Assembly: GCA_037043455.1 (NCBI GenBank)
Contig: JAWPHD010000126.1
Span: 62,001 to 126,000 of the forward strand
DNA from: Cyrtodaria siliqua
Lineage: Eukaryota; Mollusca; Bivalvia; Adapedonta; Hiatellidae
Length of the DNA: 64,000 nt
Reading direction: 5' to 3'
Shown: in pieces, positions 25,601 to 40,600 of the stretch
How the letters are laid out: each line of letters starts with the position of its first letter
How positions within the stretch are numbered: the first letter of the stretch is position 1
Made by a program: the position numbers and the translations under genes
The notes under the pieces: model-generated
Databases searched by the model: none
What the model saw: the letters and a program-made list of their open reading frames with translations, nothing else
What the model was told of the DNA's origin: nothing

Positions 25601-28600
25601 GAATTCTATTAAAAAAATATTATTTTCGTCGATAGGAGTAATAAAGAACAGATGGCATTACCCCGGGTCGAATGATTTCATATCAGGAGTTTTATAGGAA
25701 AACCATAACTTATGTTAACATCTTCTTCTCAAGTACCATTGGAAAGAAATCCCAGAACTCATTGTTTTCACTGCCTTACTGCGGGTTTTCCATATTAGCA
25801 TAGTATAAATAGGTACATAGGGAAAACAATAATTGTGTAAAGTCCAGACTCTATTGTGCCCATCGCGTCAGGTATACCTTGACGTGTTCGTTGGCGGACG
25901 GACTATAAACCTTAGAATTACACACACAAAAACAATAATTGTGTGCTCAACATTTTGTGTTTGTGATGTCGTTTGCAATATTTATTACTTTTGCCTTCTC
26001 GTTTGTCTGTTTGCGTGTTTGTGTTTGTGTTTTGTGGTTGACTGTCGTCCTTGAATGCTGCTTTCCCTGTCCGATATTTTTATCTTTCTTAGCTACATTT
26101 GTTTTAAAAACATATTCCGCAACTATCAAACACGTATAATAAACGATTATTATGATCTACAGAAAGTGGTTACTGGTCAGCTTATAGGGTTTAATTAACA
26201 TTGTTGAAGTGATACGGGAAATAATTCCCGAGTGACAAAGATTCTTGCGATATAGAAACGAGTGCGTTTTCGCACGAGTTTCTATATCGCAAGAATATTT
26301 CTCACGAGTGAATTATTTTCCGTATCACGACAAAAATGTTAATTAAACTATATAATATATATTCTGTGATTAATTTCTTTCCAATCGTCTTTTGACACAA
26401 GTATTCTTTCTTCTGTCACTGGCGACAGCGCGGAGTAATATTACGACGTCAATTCGTGACGTAATATCGTGATGTCTATCGTTTAGTTCATAACATTTGG
26501 CTACTGTGCTCTCTTGCGCACTAGGCGAGATAGCACAGTAGAGGAAAGGATATGTTATAGATTTTCTCAAACTGGAAAATTTCTATAATTCATCACAGAA
26601 TATATAATATATATGTTTATTGCAACATGCACTTCATGATGGAACTCATTTATTAGTTATTCTTCATCCCTCCGACTATTGCCCTTACATTAATGTAACA
26701 CACTTAAATTTCAGACTGGAAAGGAATAGTAACGTGCAAATGTGGGAGCTTGAGAAACAGAAGTTGCTGAAGGAGTCTTCGGAAACGTAAGTAGTGTATT
26801 GATCAGTATTCAAGACCAGACATTAAACCTTATTGCAATTATTTATTAGCACAGATGGCATTTATTGAATAAGCTTCTGTAGTTATTTAATAAAGAAATA
26901 GAGGTATTTAAAAGGAGTAAATCAGCCCTTGTGTGTTTATACGAATACAGATATTTTCTATTCTAACGAATGACCCGACGTATTACCCATTATGTACTAC
27001 GAAATACATTTGGCACATTATTATTTGCTCATAGATACCAGAGTTAATTTAAGCATGTTACGCCTGGTTCCATTTAAAAATATGACGAATTTAAATTATC
27101 GACCTAAACAACACCGTGCTTATACCATATTTTGATTGTTATGACATATTTGTCATGAACTGGAACACTTTTTAAACTGTAGGTTATTTTAGAAACAAAA
27201 CGGGTGTACCCTCTTTAATAATAATGCTGAATACCTGTTTAATGTAAATTAAGTTGTTGATGTTTTTGACTGATGTTTAATTATGCCTCCTTTACACAGA
27301 AGGAGATCATTGAGCGATACAAAATTGGCCCGATCTCTCTACGATCTCCTAAAACCTCGAACAAGTCGCTTCTGTGTTCATTGAGCGATCAAAAAATCAA
27401 TTTTCGGCAACTTTAATGGCGATCTATAGAGATCATTGAGCGACCTTGACGATCATTGAGCGCTCATTGAAAGATCGCTGAGAGATCACTGGGAGACCGA
27501 TGAGATCGTTGAGCTCTCCTTGAGCGTTCATTGAGAGATCGCTTACCTTGGTGATCGATCTCCTCAAAGTTTTGGACTGGGTCAAAACTATGAGGAGACC
27601 GTGGCGACCGTAGAGATCACTGGAGGATCATTGAGAGATCACTGCGATATGTTGGCGATCACTGGGCGTTCATTGAAAGTTCGTCAAGAGATCTGGCCAA
27701 TTTTTGATCGCTCAACGATCGCCACCTCTGTGTAAAGGGGGTAGTTTATATGTAACAGCTGTGTTGGTCATTTATTGAATAAGGTTCTGTTATTGATGCA
27801 TTTGAATCTTAATAAAATAAATAAAATTAACTTAAATTACACAATTTTGAAACAAATCAGTAAACCATAATACATAATCATTCTTTGTGACACGGATGTT
27901 AAGAAACATTTACATGTTAAAATAGTTTTCTCTAAAGGTATACCTGTCACACATGTTGCAAAACTGAAGTTGTCATATACACATTATTTCAATGACAGAA
28001 TATCTGAGTTGGAAAAGGAAATACAAGAAATAAGACAAGGCAGGGAAGGATACAAACGAAGGATGTCTGTAAGTGGCATGCTTTTACATTTGTTGCATTA
28101 ATAACGAGTCCAATTTTGATTATAAACTCGTTGTATACAGTGCTTTGGGGGGTATAGAATCACTTGGGTTAAATGTCTATTTTTAAAATTAAAGGAAAAT
28201 GTTTATTTAGTTTCTGATTTAGATTTACCCTTTTAGCATGTTTAGTTGTATGATGGCAACATTTCTAAAATTATTGTCCCGAAACTGTGATTTTTTAATA
28301 GACGTTTTTGCACCAATATTTACATAATTTCATTTTATTCTTAAAAGTGCCAAACTTCACCAAGTTACCTTAACTTTTTTTTTTAATTTCGATCACCAAA
28401 GTGGTGGTCCGTTTATTCTCCCCGTCATAGGTGCACGAGGGTCGGGGAGGACCATCCCTCTGTGCACCTTACAATATATTATGCATACAGATATACAATA
28501 TAACAGTGAAAAAAGAATCATATATAATGTGTAGAAAAGTTATTAATTGGGGATTTTTTCTTTTTTATCTATTCTTGAAGTCATGAGTGGGTGATCTTTA

Positions 28601-31600
28601 ATTACAAAAATATTGTGATTGTTAAATATCAATTGATAGTTGTATACCATATCTTAAATATAATTACCTTTCATTGTTAGTTCTATTTAGTTTAAAGACA
28701 ATGTGTTCTTTTTTATCTTTTGTAAGGGGAGATAACTTGTAAGACATTGTCTTGTTCATAATAGAACTATTACCATCTTTTGTCTGTAATTAGTATTTGT
28801 TCCATCGGATTTAGAATGAGGGTAGAGTGGCAGTCTGAGCAAGCTTCATAAAATAAAATTTGCAGGGCGAATGCCAGTTAAATATTTAAATACTCAGCTT
28901 ATCTGTAGTTCTTGCATTACAAATTTATTTCCCATTCATGACCTAGTAATAAATACAAAGTTTTTACAAATGTATTGAATAATATATGACTATGTTTATG
29001 TATGGTTTAAAGCATATTGGCATGAGATATGTACATATTTTACTTGTATTACAATTGTATGCTAAACTTTACATCATGATGTAGATTACCAAGGGGTAAT
29101 AACAAGCATCGACTTATCAAATAAAGCGATCGAAGAATGACTAGTTTTAAAACTGCAAATGCTTGTCATACCTCTTGTTACATAAACGTGTTCCATAAGT
29201 TATGAAGAGTAACTTGACATTTGGACAAATAAAATAGAATACGGAAGGGTAAACAGTAGATGTAGTTTATGATATTTATAGCAATTTATAGCAATTGCTA
29301 TAGTAGCAAATAGTAGTTATGGTTCGGCGACAATATTTTCATATCGGTTCCATATTTTATGAAAGTATATATCTTTTGAGTTCGTATAAGCAATGAATTT
29401 TTCAGTTTTATAAACTGATTTTAAATAGTAATTAAAGTTGAGGCAGGATGGTGCAGAATTATTTTGTTTTTGAAAGAATATATGGTATTTTCCTAATATT
29501 AGAATTTTATTAAGGATATTATCAAATTTAGTATTTCCTAATATAATATCTGAGTCTGACCAGTTAGTCACTATGCTAGTACATGTGCTGTTAATTAAAG
29601 TAGATAAGTCTGACCAAAATAACTTTGAAACCTCACAGTCATAAAATAGATGTTTAATTGTTTCTACCGCTTTATTACAAAGAGTACATTTATCAGAATG
29701 AGAAATGTTCATTTTTTTTAGTAAATAATTGGTGCCTAGAATCCTATGGTTTATCCTATACTGGAACCATTGGAGTTTTACATCCTGATTTATTTTAAAT
29801 GTTGCAGCAAAAATGTTATTCCAATTTAGGTATTTATTATTAAATTCTTCATTCCATTTTATTATCGCTGATGGGGTTATATTTTTTATAAGAATTGCAT
29901 CATAAATTGATCTGCTACCTTTAATATCTTTTAAAATGTTTGATAGATGGAACGGGATTATAGGATTTGTACCTTTGCAAGGAAAAAGTGAGAACTTGTA
30001 TGAACATAGCAGCCTTTTAATTGATGCTACAACACCTTCATATTCTAGAAAATTTGTTTTTAATTCATAGGTTTCTTTAAAGACTTTAAATGATAAAAAT
30101 TTACCGCTTATATCAAGCAAGTCATTGATGAAAAAAATGCCTTTCGAGAACCAATGGTGCAATAAAATAGTTGAGCCTCCGACCTTTAAATCTTCGTTGT
30201 ACCATAACGGAACACCATGAAACTGATGCCATGAGGTTGGTGAAAAATTATGCAAATAATATTTACAACTTTCAAATACATCTTTCCAGAAAGGGTTATC
30301 CAATGTTTTTAAATTGTTATTTATATAGTCTATGCCAAATAATGTAAAATCTTTTATCCATGGGTTCATGTCTTGAACAATGCTTAAGTAGTTATTTTCG
30401 CTTTTCAAAAGACGTCTTATCCAGGTGATTTTTAAAGACTTAAAAAAGCAGTCAATATCAATCATTCTTAAACCACCTCGCTTTTTATCTTGATATATAA
30501 CTTGACGTTTGACTTTATCTTTTTTACCACCCCACAAAAAGTTGAAAAATAATGATTTTAGTTCATTTATTACACTTTGATGGGGGTTAGGTATTGATGA
30601 AATTAAATGATTTATTTTTGAAGTGGCTAGACTCTTTATTACGGTGATTTTACCTATTGGTGAGAGGATCCTTTTTGACCAGCTACTCAAGAGTTTCTTT
30701 ATATCTTCAATTTTGCTTTTATAATTAATAGTACATATTGTGTCTAGGTCTACAGAGAATTTAATTCCTAAAAGAGTAAAGGAGTCATGTTCCCAACATA
30801 GTTCATATTCTCTGCAAATTTTCACATTACATCTTTTTCTACAGCCTATCCAAATAACCTTAGTTGTATCTAAGTTCATATGAAGGCCGGAGACTCTTGC
30901 ATAAAATGTTAAAGTTTTAAGAGCGTGTCTTAGAGATTTTTCTGAACCATCCAGTATTAATGTAGTGTCATCTGCATATTGCGAAAGTATATGTTCTTTG
31001 GAACCTATTCTTAAACCTTTTATATTTATATTATTCCTTATCAAGACAGCCAGTATTTCTGAACATAGAATGAATATATATGGAGAGAGTGGGTCGCCCT
31101 GACGACAGCCTCGATGTATAGAAAACCAGTCTGAGAGGTGGCCATTTACTATAACACATGATTCAATATTGGTGTAAAATACTTTTATCCATCTTTTAAA
31201 AATTGGACCAAATTTATAGAAATCAAGTACTTCAAAAATAAAGTCCCAAGCAAGTGAATCAAAAGCTTTTTCAAAGTCGATCAAAAGGAGCAGTCCAGGT
31301 AGACTGTATTTTTCAGCATAAAACATAATATCATATACCAGTCTGGTATTTTCTCCTATATATCGCCCAGCTAAGAAGCCAGTTTGATCTTTATGAATTA
31401 ATGATTGTAAAACAAGTTTTAGTCTTCTAGCTATACATGCAGATGCTAACTTATAAGACACATTTAAAAGAGATATTGGACGCCAGTTCTTTAGATATAA
31501 TTTATCTTTGTCTCCTTTTGGAATGCATGTAATTACACCCTGTCTTTGTGAAATTGATAACTGCCCAGTAATAAAACCGTAATTAATTGACCGTAGAACA

Positions 31601-34600
31601 AATTGACCGATATCTGACCAGAAAAAATTGTAGAACTCTACTGTAAAACCAGAATTTCCTGGGCTCTTGTCATTTGACATTTGTTTCAAACTTTGAAGTA
31701 TCTCCTCATATGTAATATCTGATTCAAGTGTTTGCTTAGTGTTATCATCTAACTTAGGGATTTTACAGTTTGAAAATAAATCATTTAGGTCAACCGCCTC
31801 AGTCTGATGATGAGAATATAGTTTTTTATAAAAATTCTTTGTTTCATTTATAATACCGTGCTGAGATTTAATAATAGTATTGCCTTTAGACATTAGACTT
31901 GACATGCACTTTGAAGTAAAATTCTTATTTTCTAGATTACAAAAATACTTTGACATTTTCTCTCCCTCTTGAATCCACTTTGCTCTTGATCTTATTTTAA
32001 TACCCTCCATCTTTTTTTCTCTTATCTCATAAAGTTCTTTTCTTTTACTTTCAAGTAATGAATGATTAATATTGATTAATATTGATTAATATTGATATCT
32101 TTCTCTAATGTATCTATACATTAAGTTACCTTAATTGATGATTGCATTTTGACTTTTGTCCCTAACATTTGTTAAAACAGCAAATATTTATTTCTGAGTT
32201 TATTGTGACAGTATGAATTTTTCGTTTCAAAAACACACTTCATTCATGTAGTATAGGATCATTTTTTCTGAGAGATGTTGCACGTAGTGATATATTTTGC
32301 ATGGAAAAATATCCCAAATAATTTCACCGTTGAACAAATGTATGCTTATATGATATATCTTCAAGCCTTGAAAGTTTTAAAATAATCTAAAATATATGAG
32401 CTGAGAAAATTGAATTTATACAGGAAATGATTCTTTACTACCAATGATTCTATACACCCCAAAGCACTGTATTTATGAAACGGCATGGGGTGTTATGTGT
32501 TCAACACATGGAACATCAGCCTCAGTGAGAGATGAGACGAGATGAGATGAAGTACAAATAACCACATGGACATATACCACAGGGCTTTAAACCTCGCGGG
32601 GCAGTGGTCGAAAACTGAAAAGTACAATGTCTTATACATTGTGTGACGGAGGCTGTATTCAAATACAGAGTATACAGCTGGTTGATATAAAAATAAGAAA
32701 AACAAATCTGCATAGTACAAGTTCTTGGTCTTCTAATATAATACATGTAACATGACAGACTTAGTTTAATATAGAATGACTCGAGGGGTTAACGCAAACG
32801 TATTGTAGGTATATATATAGTTTCGCATAAATTTTGCCCCTAGATGTAATTAAACTTACATTCTATCAATTTTCAGGGAATATTGTTACTACATACATAT
32901 TTTACAAAATACAAAGAATGTAAAAGAATAAGCAATGAATCTGTTAATAATTGAAATCTGTCCTATTACACATAGTATAAGAGAACTCGGCCTGCAACAC
33001 ATCGAGAGTATCGGGTCTGTCAGTGTCTGTTAGGACAAACAGGACACTCGAATCGGGTTCAAGTGAAATGAGCCCTTCTGTGCTGACATCGCTTCCCAGT
33101 CCTATAGCAAACATCTTAATATTAGTAGTCATGGTAACATTTCTTCCTACTTCATTAGTTTTGTTCGAGGTCTTCAAATTGTCCATTTGACAGAACAATC
33201 GCAATCTGTTTTGTTCTTTCACGCCTACCATTTTCAGTTCTGAATACACTTTGAATCGTTTCATTTAATATTGCTGCAAAACTTGCTGATTCATCACAAA
33301 GAATATCTTTAACACATGTGTTTTCCCATTTTTCAATTTGCTGTAGAAACGACAAAAGGGAGATTTTAATATTCAGTGGTAAAATTATTTTCAAATTCTG
33401 TGCCATCGTTGCTACACCAACTTATGTACCGTGCTTTGACCCAAAATCTGCCATATTGTTGATGATTTGTGCAATCTCATTAAAATCAGACCCTTTATCA
33501 CGCTACGATACTCTACACTACTAAGGATCTGACAACACAGCATTGGAGGTCATGTAAGATTGACCTTACGATTAGCCAATCAGATTTCAGTCTACAAAAT
33601 CGCTCGGTATAGACTGCTTCACTGCCCGCATCGCGTTTCAGTCAAACGCTGTGAAGCAGTCGATATTGAAAGAGACTATGTTTATAAAGGACTAGGTATG
33701 ATAAGGAGCAAAATGATATATATGGTCCTATAGAAACCACAGCGTCCTAACGCAATGGCATCGTAGGTCCGCACTGTACTGCAAACAAGGACTTGAAACT
33801 ACAATGAAAGAGACAAAAAACAACAGAAAGGGTGGTGAAGACTGGGTTAAAATTGGCCCCCAATATTGAAAGTTTTAATGCACAAGTTTTGAATATCTAG
33901 TTTAGCTACAAATTAACTGAATCATTATTAAAACTCATTACAAGTACGTTTGAAGGCTCTAAATGAGTTTAAGAGCCTCACAAACAAGGTATTTCCTTTC
34001 AAAAAATGAAATTGTTGTTCATTTTCAGCAGTTTTCAATCAGTTTTTGGTCTTGGAAATACAGAGCGCACCCTCGAGCACAGCTGATTTTTTGTATACCA
34101 AAATATTGTGTGTGCTCGGAGGTGCGCTCTATATTTTTAGGATTAAAATCTTTACCAGAAAGGTCCGAAATCATCAAAATATAATAAAATTACCAAAAAT
34201 GTCATTTTTTGAGACACTGTTAATTCTTCTAGATAAGTAAAATAAATAAAAAATATTTTTTGAAGATGGAATATGATCAGTTTACTTCAACATGCACAAC
34301 CGATTAGATGTAAATATTGCTTTTTGTATTTTGAATATATTGGGGGCCAAAATACCCCATTATCATATCTTGTCCTTTTAGCTTATAAAACACAAAATAA
34401 TTGCGTTGACAAACATAACACACCAACCATTAATAATATTTACTGCAGAAAGAAACAAGATTGTTTGACGAAATTCAATAGCGGTACAAAAAAATATTTG
34501 TACCGTTTCGTGGGGTTGAACCCACACTAAAATTACACTCGCGGGTAATAATAATAGAACGTCGCAATATTCCATCTCGCTACTAACTGCGCTAAGTGGG

Positions 34601-37600
34601 CCAGACATACTAAGACATACTATTTAGAAAACCTTATGTCGCAATAATCTCGGTAGAATACATTTTTTTCAGATACATTTCCGAATATTTTCAAAAAACA
34701 TGACCGCGCCCAGGATTATCTTCCTATTCTTGATGTAAAACATGCCATTTAGTGCATTTTTTAAAATTTATAGTGCAATCCACAGCAATAACACACGAAG
34801 ACTTTATCTTTCTTTGGATATAGATCTATGTGTTTTATGTGGATTTTCGTTTGTACAATACTCTCGAAGATCATCTGAAGTGCATATGAAACGCGCGTTT
34901 TCATTGGTTAAATTTATTTAATCTTCTCGTGAATATTGATTAGATGGAAGGTCGATCTGACGTAACCTCCAAGGAAGTGTTGTCAGATCCTCTAGCGGAG
35001 AGTATAAACGCGTAATTATATGATTTTAATGGGATTGTGATTTGTGTGGCGTTGTCAATGGCTGACTGGAATTGATCATGTGGCATATGATTGTCCAGTA
35101 TGAACATCTGTGAAGGATTCGCTCCCTGAGGGGGCAATTCTGAGGGAGAGCTTCATCTGTCATCTCCTCTCCCTCTGATGTAAGGGTGTAAACATGTCAT
35201 TCAAGTTCGCTGAGAATTTCAGTGGGAATGAAGATATGTGTATTGTTTTTTAGTTTCTAGGTTGAAAGTTCAAGTTCAGGCAAATGTCAAAATAACCTTC
35301 ACAATGTAATCTGCACAGTATATGAACATGTTTTACCTGACCTTTTTTCATGAAACGTTGTTGGTATTATCATGTTGTAATTTGCACAGTAAACACTAAT
35401 GTATACTTTTTGGTTTCCGTGCTAATATGCCGTATCCGTCATAAATTGTAATGAATCAGGCATACAAGACACATTGGTACAAAATGAAATTGTTTTATCC
35501 TGGACAGAAATAGTATAATGTTTTTATTACATCAGTAGTAAATAGCATGCTGTTAGAATATAATTACTGACAGTTATAGAAAAAGCATAAACTAGCATGC
35601 TGGTTGTGATATGATTATTGACCTTTACAGTAATTAATAGCCTGGTCATAATGCAATCATTGACAGGAATAGTACATGGCATACTGGTTGCAATATAACC
35701 ATTGATAGGAATTTAACATGACATACTGGTTATAATGCAATTATTGACAGGAATAGTACATGACAAACTGGCTATAATATAACAATTAACAGGCATAGTA
35801 CATGACATACTGGTTATAATACAACCATGGACAGGAATAGTACATGAGACATGCTGGTTATAATGTAATCATTGAAAGGCATAGTACATGACATACTGGT
35901 TATAAAATAACCATTGACAGGAATACTATAGGAAATACTGGTTATAATATAACCATTGACAGGAATAGTACAGGAGATATGCTGGTTATAATGTAATCAT
36001 TGACAGGCATAGTACATGACATACTGGTTATAAAATAATCATTGACAGGATTAGTACATGACATACTAGTTATAATATAATAATTGACAGGAATAGTACA
36101 TGACATACTGGTCATAATATAATCATTGACGGGAATAGTACATGACATACTGGTTATAATATAATCATTGATAGGAATAGTTAATAGCATGCTGGTATAA
36201 TATAATTATTGAAGTGAAGAGTCAATAGCATGTTGACTATATAAATATGATTAACATGAATAGGAAATAGCACATTGGTTATATAATCTACAGAATATAG
36301 ACAGTTCCTACCAGAAGATGTTGATGAAACAGAAACTGATGTCAGAGAAGGGTGCGTCTACATTTTCCCTTCATGATGATGACGAGGGGTCTAAGTCCAC
36401 CCAGCTCAGCAGAATCAACTTTATGCAGGACAAGGTAAACTAATATAGCATCATATTACTTAAAGGTGTGTTGTTTCTGCCAGTTTTATTCATCAAATCC
36501 AGTCTGTGTGCTTTTAAGATAAGTATATTACCTCTCATGAACAGATTCAGTAAAACTGAGTCTGCTACTTTTCTCTCTTGTTTGTGTTTGTTGCTTCCAA
36601 GGGATTTTCACTATATATAAATTCAAAAGACATAGGCCAGTTTTACATGGAGTAATATTGGAAACTCTTTAAAAACACTTCTCTAAAATTATATCAGCTA
36701 GAGATCTAATTTTTTGCATATACGAGTAGCATAAGCTTATGGTCCGCTACCAGTTTTGTTTAAATAGTGATCACGGGATTAAATGTTAGTATGCAGTTTA
36801 GAATAAGAGTTATACTGGAAAACCTTTAAAAGATATTCTTCTGAACGTACCAGACCTCTTTTATCTGACCCACCTTTGTATCTATTGCAAGTGTCTACAA
36901 TAGGCAAAGGTCATCAGGTGAGGATTATAGGGTCAATTGGCACTCTTGCTTATTATGTAAGGACTATTGTTGTGTTGACTGTATATAGCATTTAATACAT
37001 GTTGCACTATAAAATATATATATACATGTATATGGAAATCACCTAAGTAAAAGTCCCACCCACATAGAACTTGCAGTGTCGTCGTGGAAGAGTAGTTATC
37101 AAGGTTTGGTTTGTAAATGTTTGTTTGTCACACTTGGCTTTATAGTGGTCATCCTTATTGTCAACACGTTTAAGTTTGTGATTTCACTTACGCTGTAACT
37201 GTTGTTTGTTGCGATGCGTGTGTTTGGTTGACTGTGGTTCTTGACTGCTACATTTCCTGTTCCTTTTCGACTTTTATATCTACTTTTATAGTAATAATAC
37301 TCTATTAATTGATTTTAGAATTATATTATGTTTAAAATTTTATGATTCTTGGTTAAACTCATTACTCAATGCGAGATACAAACAGTCTGTCTAAATCTAT
37401 TTTTACAGTAATGTATACACTCAATCGGTTTTCAGAACTGGTTGAGTAAAAAATATGTAACATCCCAATAGTAGAAAGTAACGTCATAATACCAGGAAGA
37501 GATGTCATAATACCAGAAAGTGATGTCATCAGTGATAGGGGCAATTATTTTTTAACTAATTTTAGTTGATTTTTAATATGAATGAAGCATTCTGATTTGT

Positions 37601-40600
37601 TTTAATTTAGCAAAAGTAGAGAGACTCAGTCTTTCTTAGAACTGATTGCGTTTGTTCTTTACACTGTGTAATGAGTTTCCTGAAATCAAGAATCCCAAAA
37701 TTCTAAATATAAAATAATTATAAAATCAGTTAACATCGTTAATAGGCTGTTTTATGTGCAAATCATTTAAATCATTTAAATTGTAGGACATAGCATATCT
37801 GGAGAAACAGTTGTATGAGTTACAAAGTAGCACAGTGGGTGTTGTAGGAGGCATCAAGACTGACTTTATGTAAGTGCTATCCAGTCTTCCAAGTCCGGGT
37901 AAAATGACGTGATATTTAGTGCAACATTAATTGTTTCTGATCCAACAGAGAACACACTTTCAATAAAACTCTTTAATAAGACATTGACATTTATTTCTAC
38001 CAGAAGATGCACTTCTTTGTACCGTCAGTTTTCTGTTTTAAAGGGACACACGGCAATTTTGATTTTTTAAAAACTCACGGCGTCCCGTTAGTTTTTCTAT
38101 TAACTTGCATTTGTTCAATCACCAATATAAATTGTTTTTACATATTATTGACTTTTGATAATATTGCACCAATAATATATTTAAAAAATATGTAGAATAA
38201 GGAAGGAAATAAAATTCTCAATTTTTTATTTAATTTATGCAAGCAGTTTTAAAGTCAAAATGATACAGTATTAATAAATCGCTGTACTAATTTTAATGCC
38301 TTATATAAAACTCAAGATTGCCATGTGTCCCTTTAACAGTAACAGTAAGGGAAAAAGGGACAAAAATATCCAGACTTGGAAATTTAAAGAATTGTCTGTC
38401 CATTTATAATGTTAAAACTTATACAATATTGAGCTTTTATAGACATGTGTGCATATCCTTTAGAACACATACCAATACAGGTTCAAATGTTAAGGTCATG
38501 GGTTGGGTGTCACTTCAGGTTCAAATGTGAAGGTCAAGGTCATGGGTCAAGATAATGGGTTGAGTGTCTGATAATGTAAACTATATACAAATCAGGAATT
38601 TAAATCTCAAATATATTGCATATAAATTATTTTTTGTCAGGAAATTAAATACCAAAATTGCAGACGTGAATGATGGACTCGTAGACAGTGAGTTTGAGTT
38701 GCTGTCATCACGCATGAACAGAGTGTACCAGGCTGTTTCAGAGGGAGAAATTGACAAAGCGAAACAAGTGCTGCCACCTCATTACAGATATATAGAAAAT
38801 GTAAGATTGCATAATGGTGTTTGCCATTATAAAACATGTATAGAAAATTTAGGTTTGGATAATGGCGTCTGCCACCACAGCATATGGATATTTAGAAACT
38901 ATAAGCTTGCATAATAGTGTCGGTCATTAGCGTATAGGAATACAAAAAAACATGTGTTTGCAAAATTATTGTGTAATTGTGTAGGTCACCACGTTATTGT
39001 GTAATCAAGTTCGTCACCAATTTATCGTCAAATGCTGTTGGTCACCACATTATTGTGTAACTGTGTATGTCACCACGTTATTGTGTAACGAAGTTCGTCG
39101 ACAAATTATCATCTAATGAAGAATGTCACCAAATTATCGTGTAATGATGTATATGTCACCACATTATTTTGCCGGGTCTACTGACTACATCTTTGAAATA
39201 GTTCAACCTTACATTTATCAACTTTCTGGTTTCAGGACAATTTCAAAATAAAGAGGATTAAACGACTTTCTCAATCCGCCAGTATTCCTTCACAGAGGTT
39301 AGACTGTTTTCTTTAATGCTCTATTTTATTTTTTATTTTTTGAAATTGTTTGAAAAAAACGGATATGAAAGGAAAGAGGTGGAATTCACCGAACTCGATC
39401 AATATAAAACTTAATTGCAGTCTAGGTTTCATTGAGACTGTACATGGACGGAGTTCTAGCTACCGTTCACGCCCATTAGCCCCGGGATAAGCAGAACTCG
39501 ATATTTAAAATGTAAATAGTACGACATTTTGAGACATCCTGAAGATGGTATGCATATGATGTGAACATGGAATCTTCAATGTGGTATTTTGTACCATTCC
39601 ATGATCAGCGGCGTATGGTCCCAGTTCCTAATAAAATGCTTTGTACTAAACGAGAAAACAAGGGGCAAAATAAAATAAAAATAGTTGGGAGCAGAGATTC
39701 AAGCTTGCGTATCACAAGTAACAGTCAAAGGCTAAATTAAAAAGCAGAAAACATATCCTAAGGGTGATTAAATAATAATCAAAGTATTTAAAGTCTGAAG
39801 TATTTAAAATCTGGAGTATTGGAACCACCTAATCTAAATTAAAGTAAGAACACAAAGTATTTTATATATAATTATATATATTTAATATATCACCGATATA
39901 TATATATATATATATATATAAATAATAAATATCGGGCTCATTAATCTCCAAAGATCGGAATGAATAACAGTTCTGCATGGGGAGACGTCAAGAAGTAAAA
40001 ACAGAATTTATTTGATTTTGTTTGTGTTTTTAACTGAACAAATAGTTTAGTGCTGCTATTGTTGATATTTTGTGAATGAGTTTAAACATGAGATAACACT
40101 TTTTATAGAAGATAGCGTGTAGCACTTTTTATGGTATATACATTTTTTCTAGTGTGTTGAACGGTTTAATGGACGAGCAGAAACAACTGAAAAATACTAA
40201 GTCATCATTTGCTTCAATAGAGGAACACACAGCATTAAAGAAAATTGTAGAAGGTAATTTTTTAAACATCTCTAGTGTGTTTGAAAAACGTTCATGAGTC
40301 GCATAATTTATATCAGAGGGTTCAGCTATATAACTGCTAGTATAGATAGTGTAAAAGTATTATAAACATATCTTAAAGCTATAAAATCACTGTTTACATG
40401 CTTTCGTACTTCATTTTTAAGATCAAAACTTGATACAAGTCAGTTGCTTTTTGATAACAAAACTATGCAGTCTAGCGGCTTTTTTGCCACTAACCGTTCC
40501 GGTAAAATACACATATTATCAACCCTTTCATGTTTGTGATGTCGCATATTTTCTTAAGATGTGTTATTATTATTATCCCATTGCATTGCCATCAGTGCAT

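Noticed and set aside
25199..25612. A 137-residue ORF
   Set aside because: It reads through the dispersed repeat also found at 17.7, 19.9 and 39.4 kb.
35942..36190. Minus-strand ORF of 14-residue repeats
   Set aside because: Produced by a 42-bp minisatellite whose period is a multiple of three.
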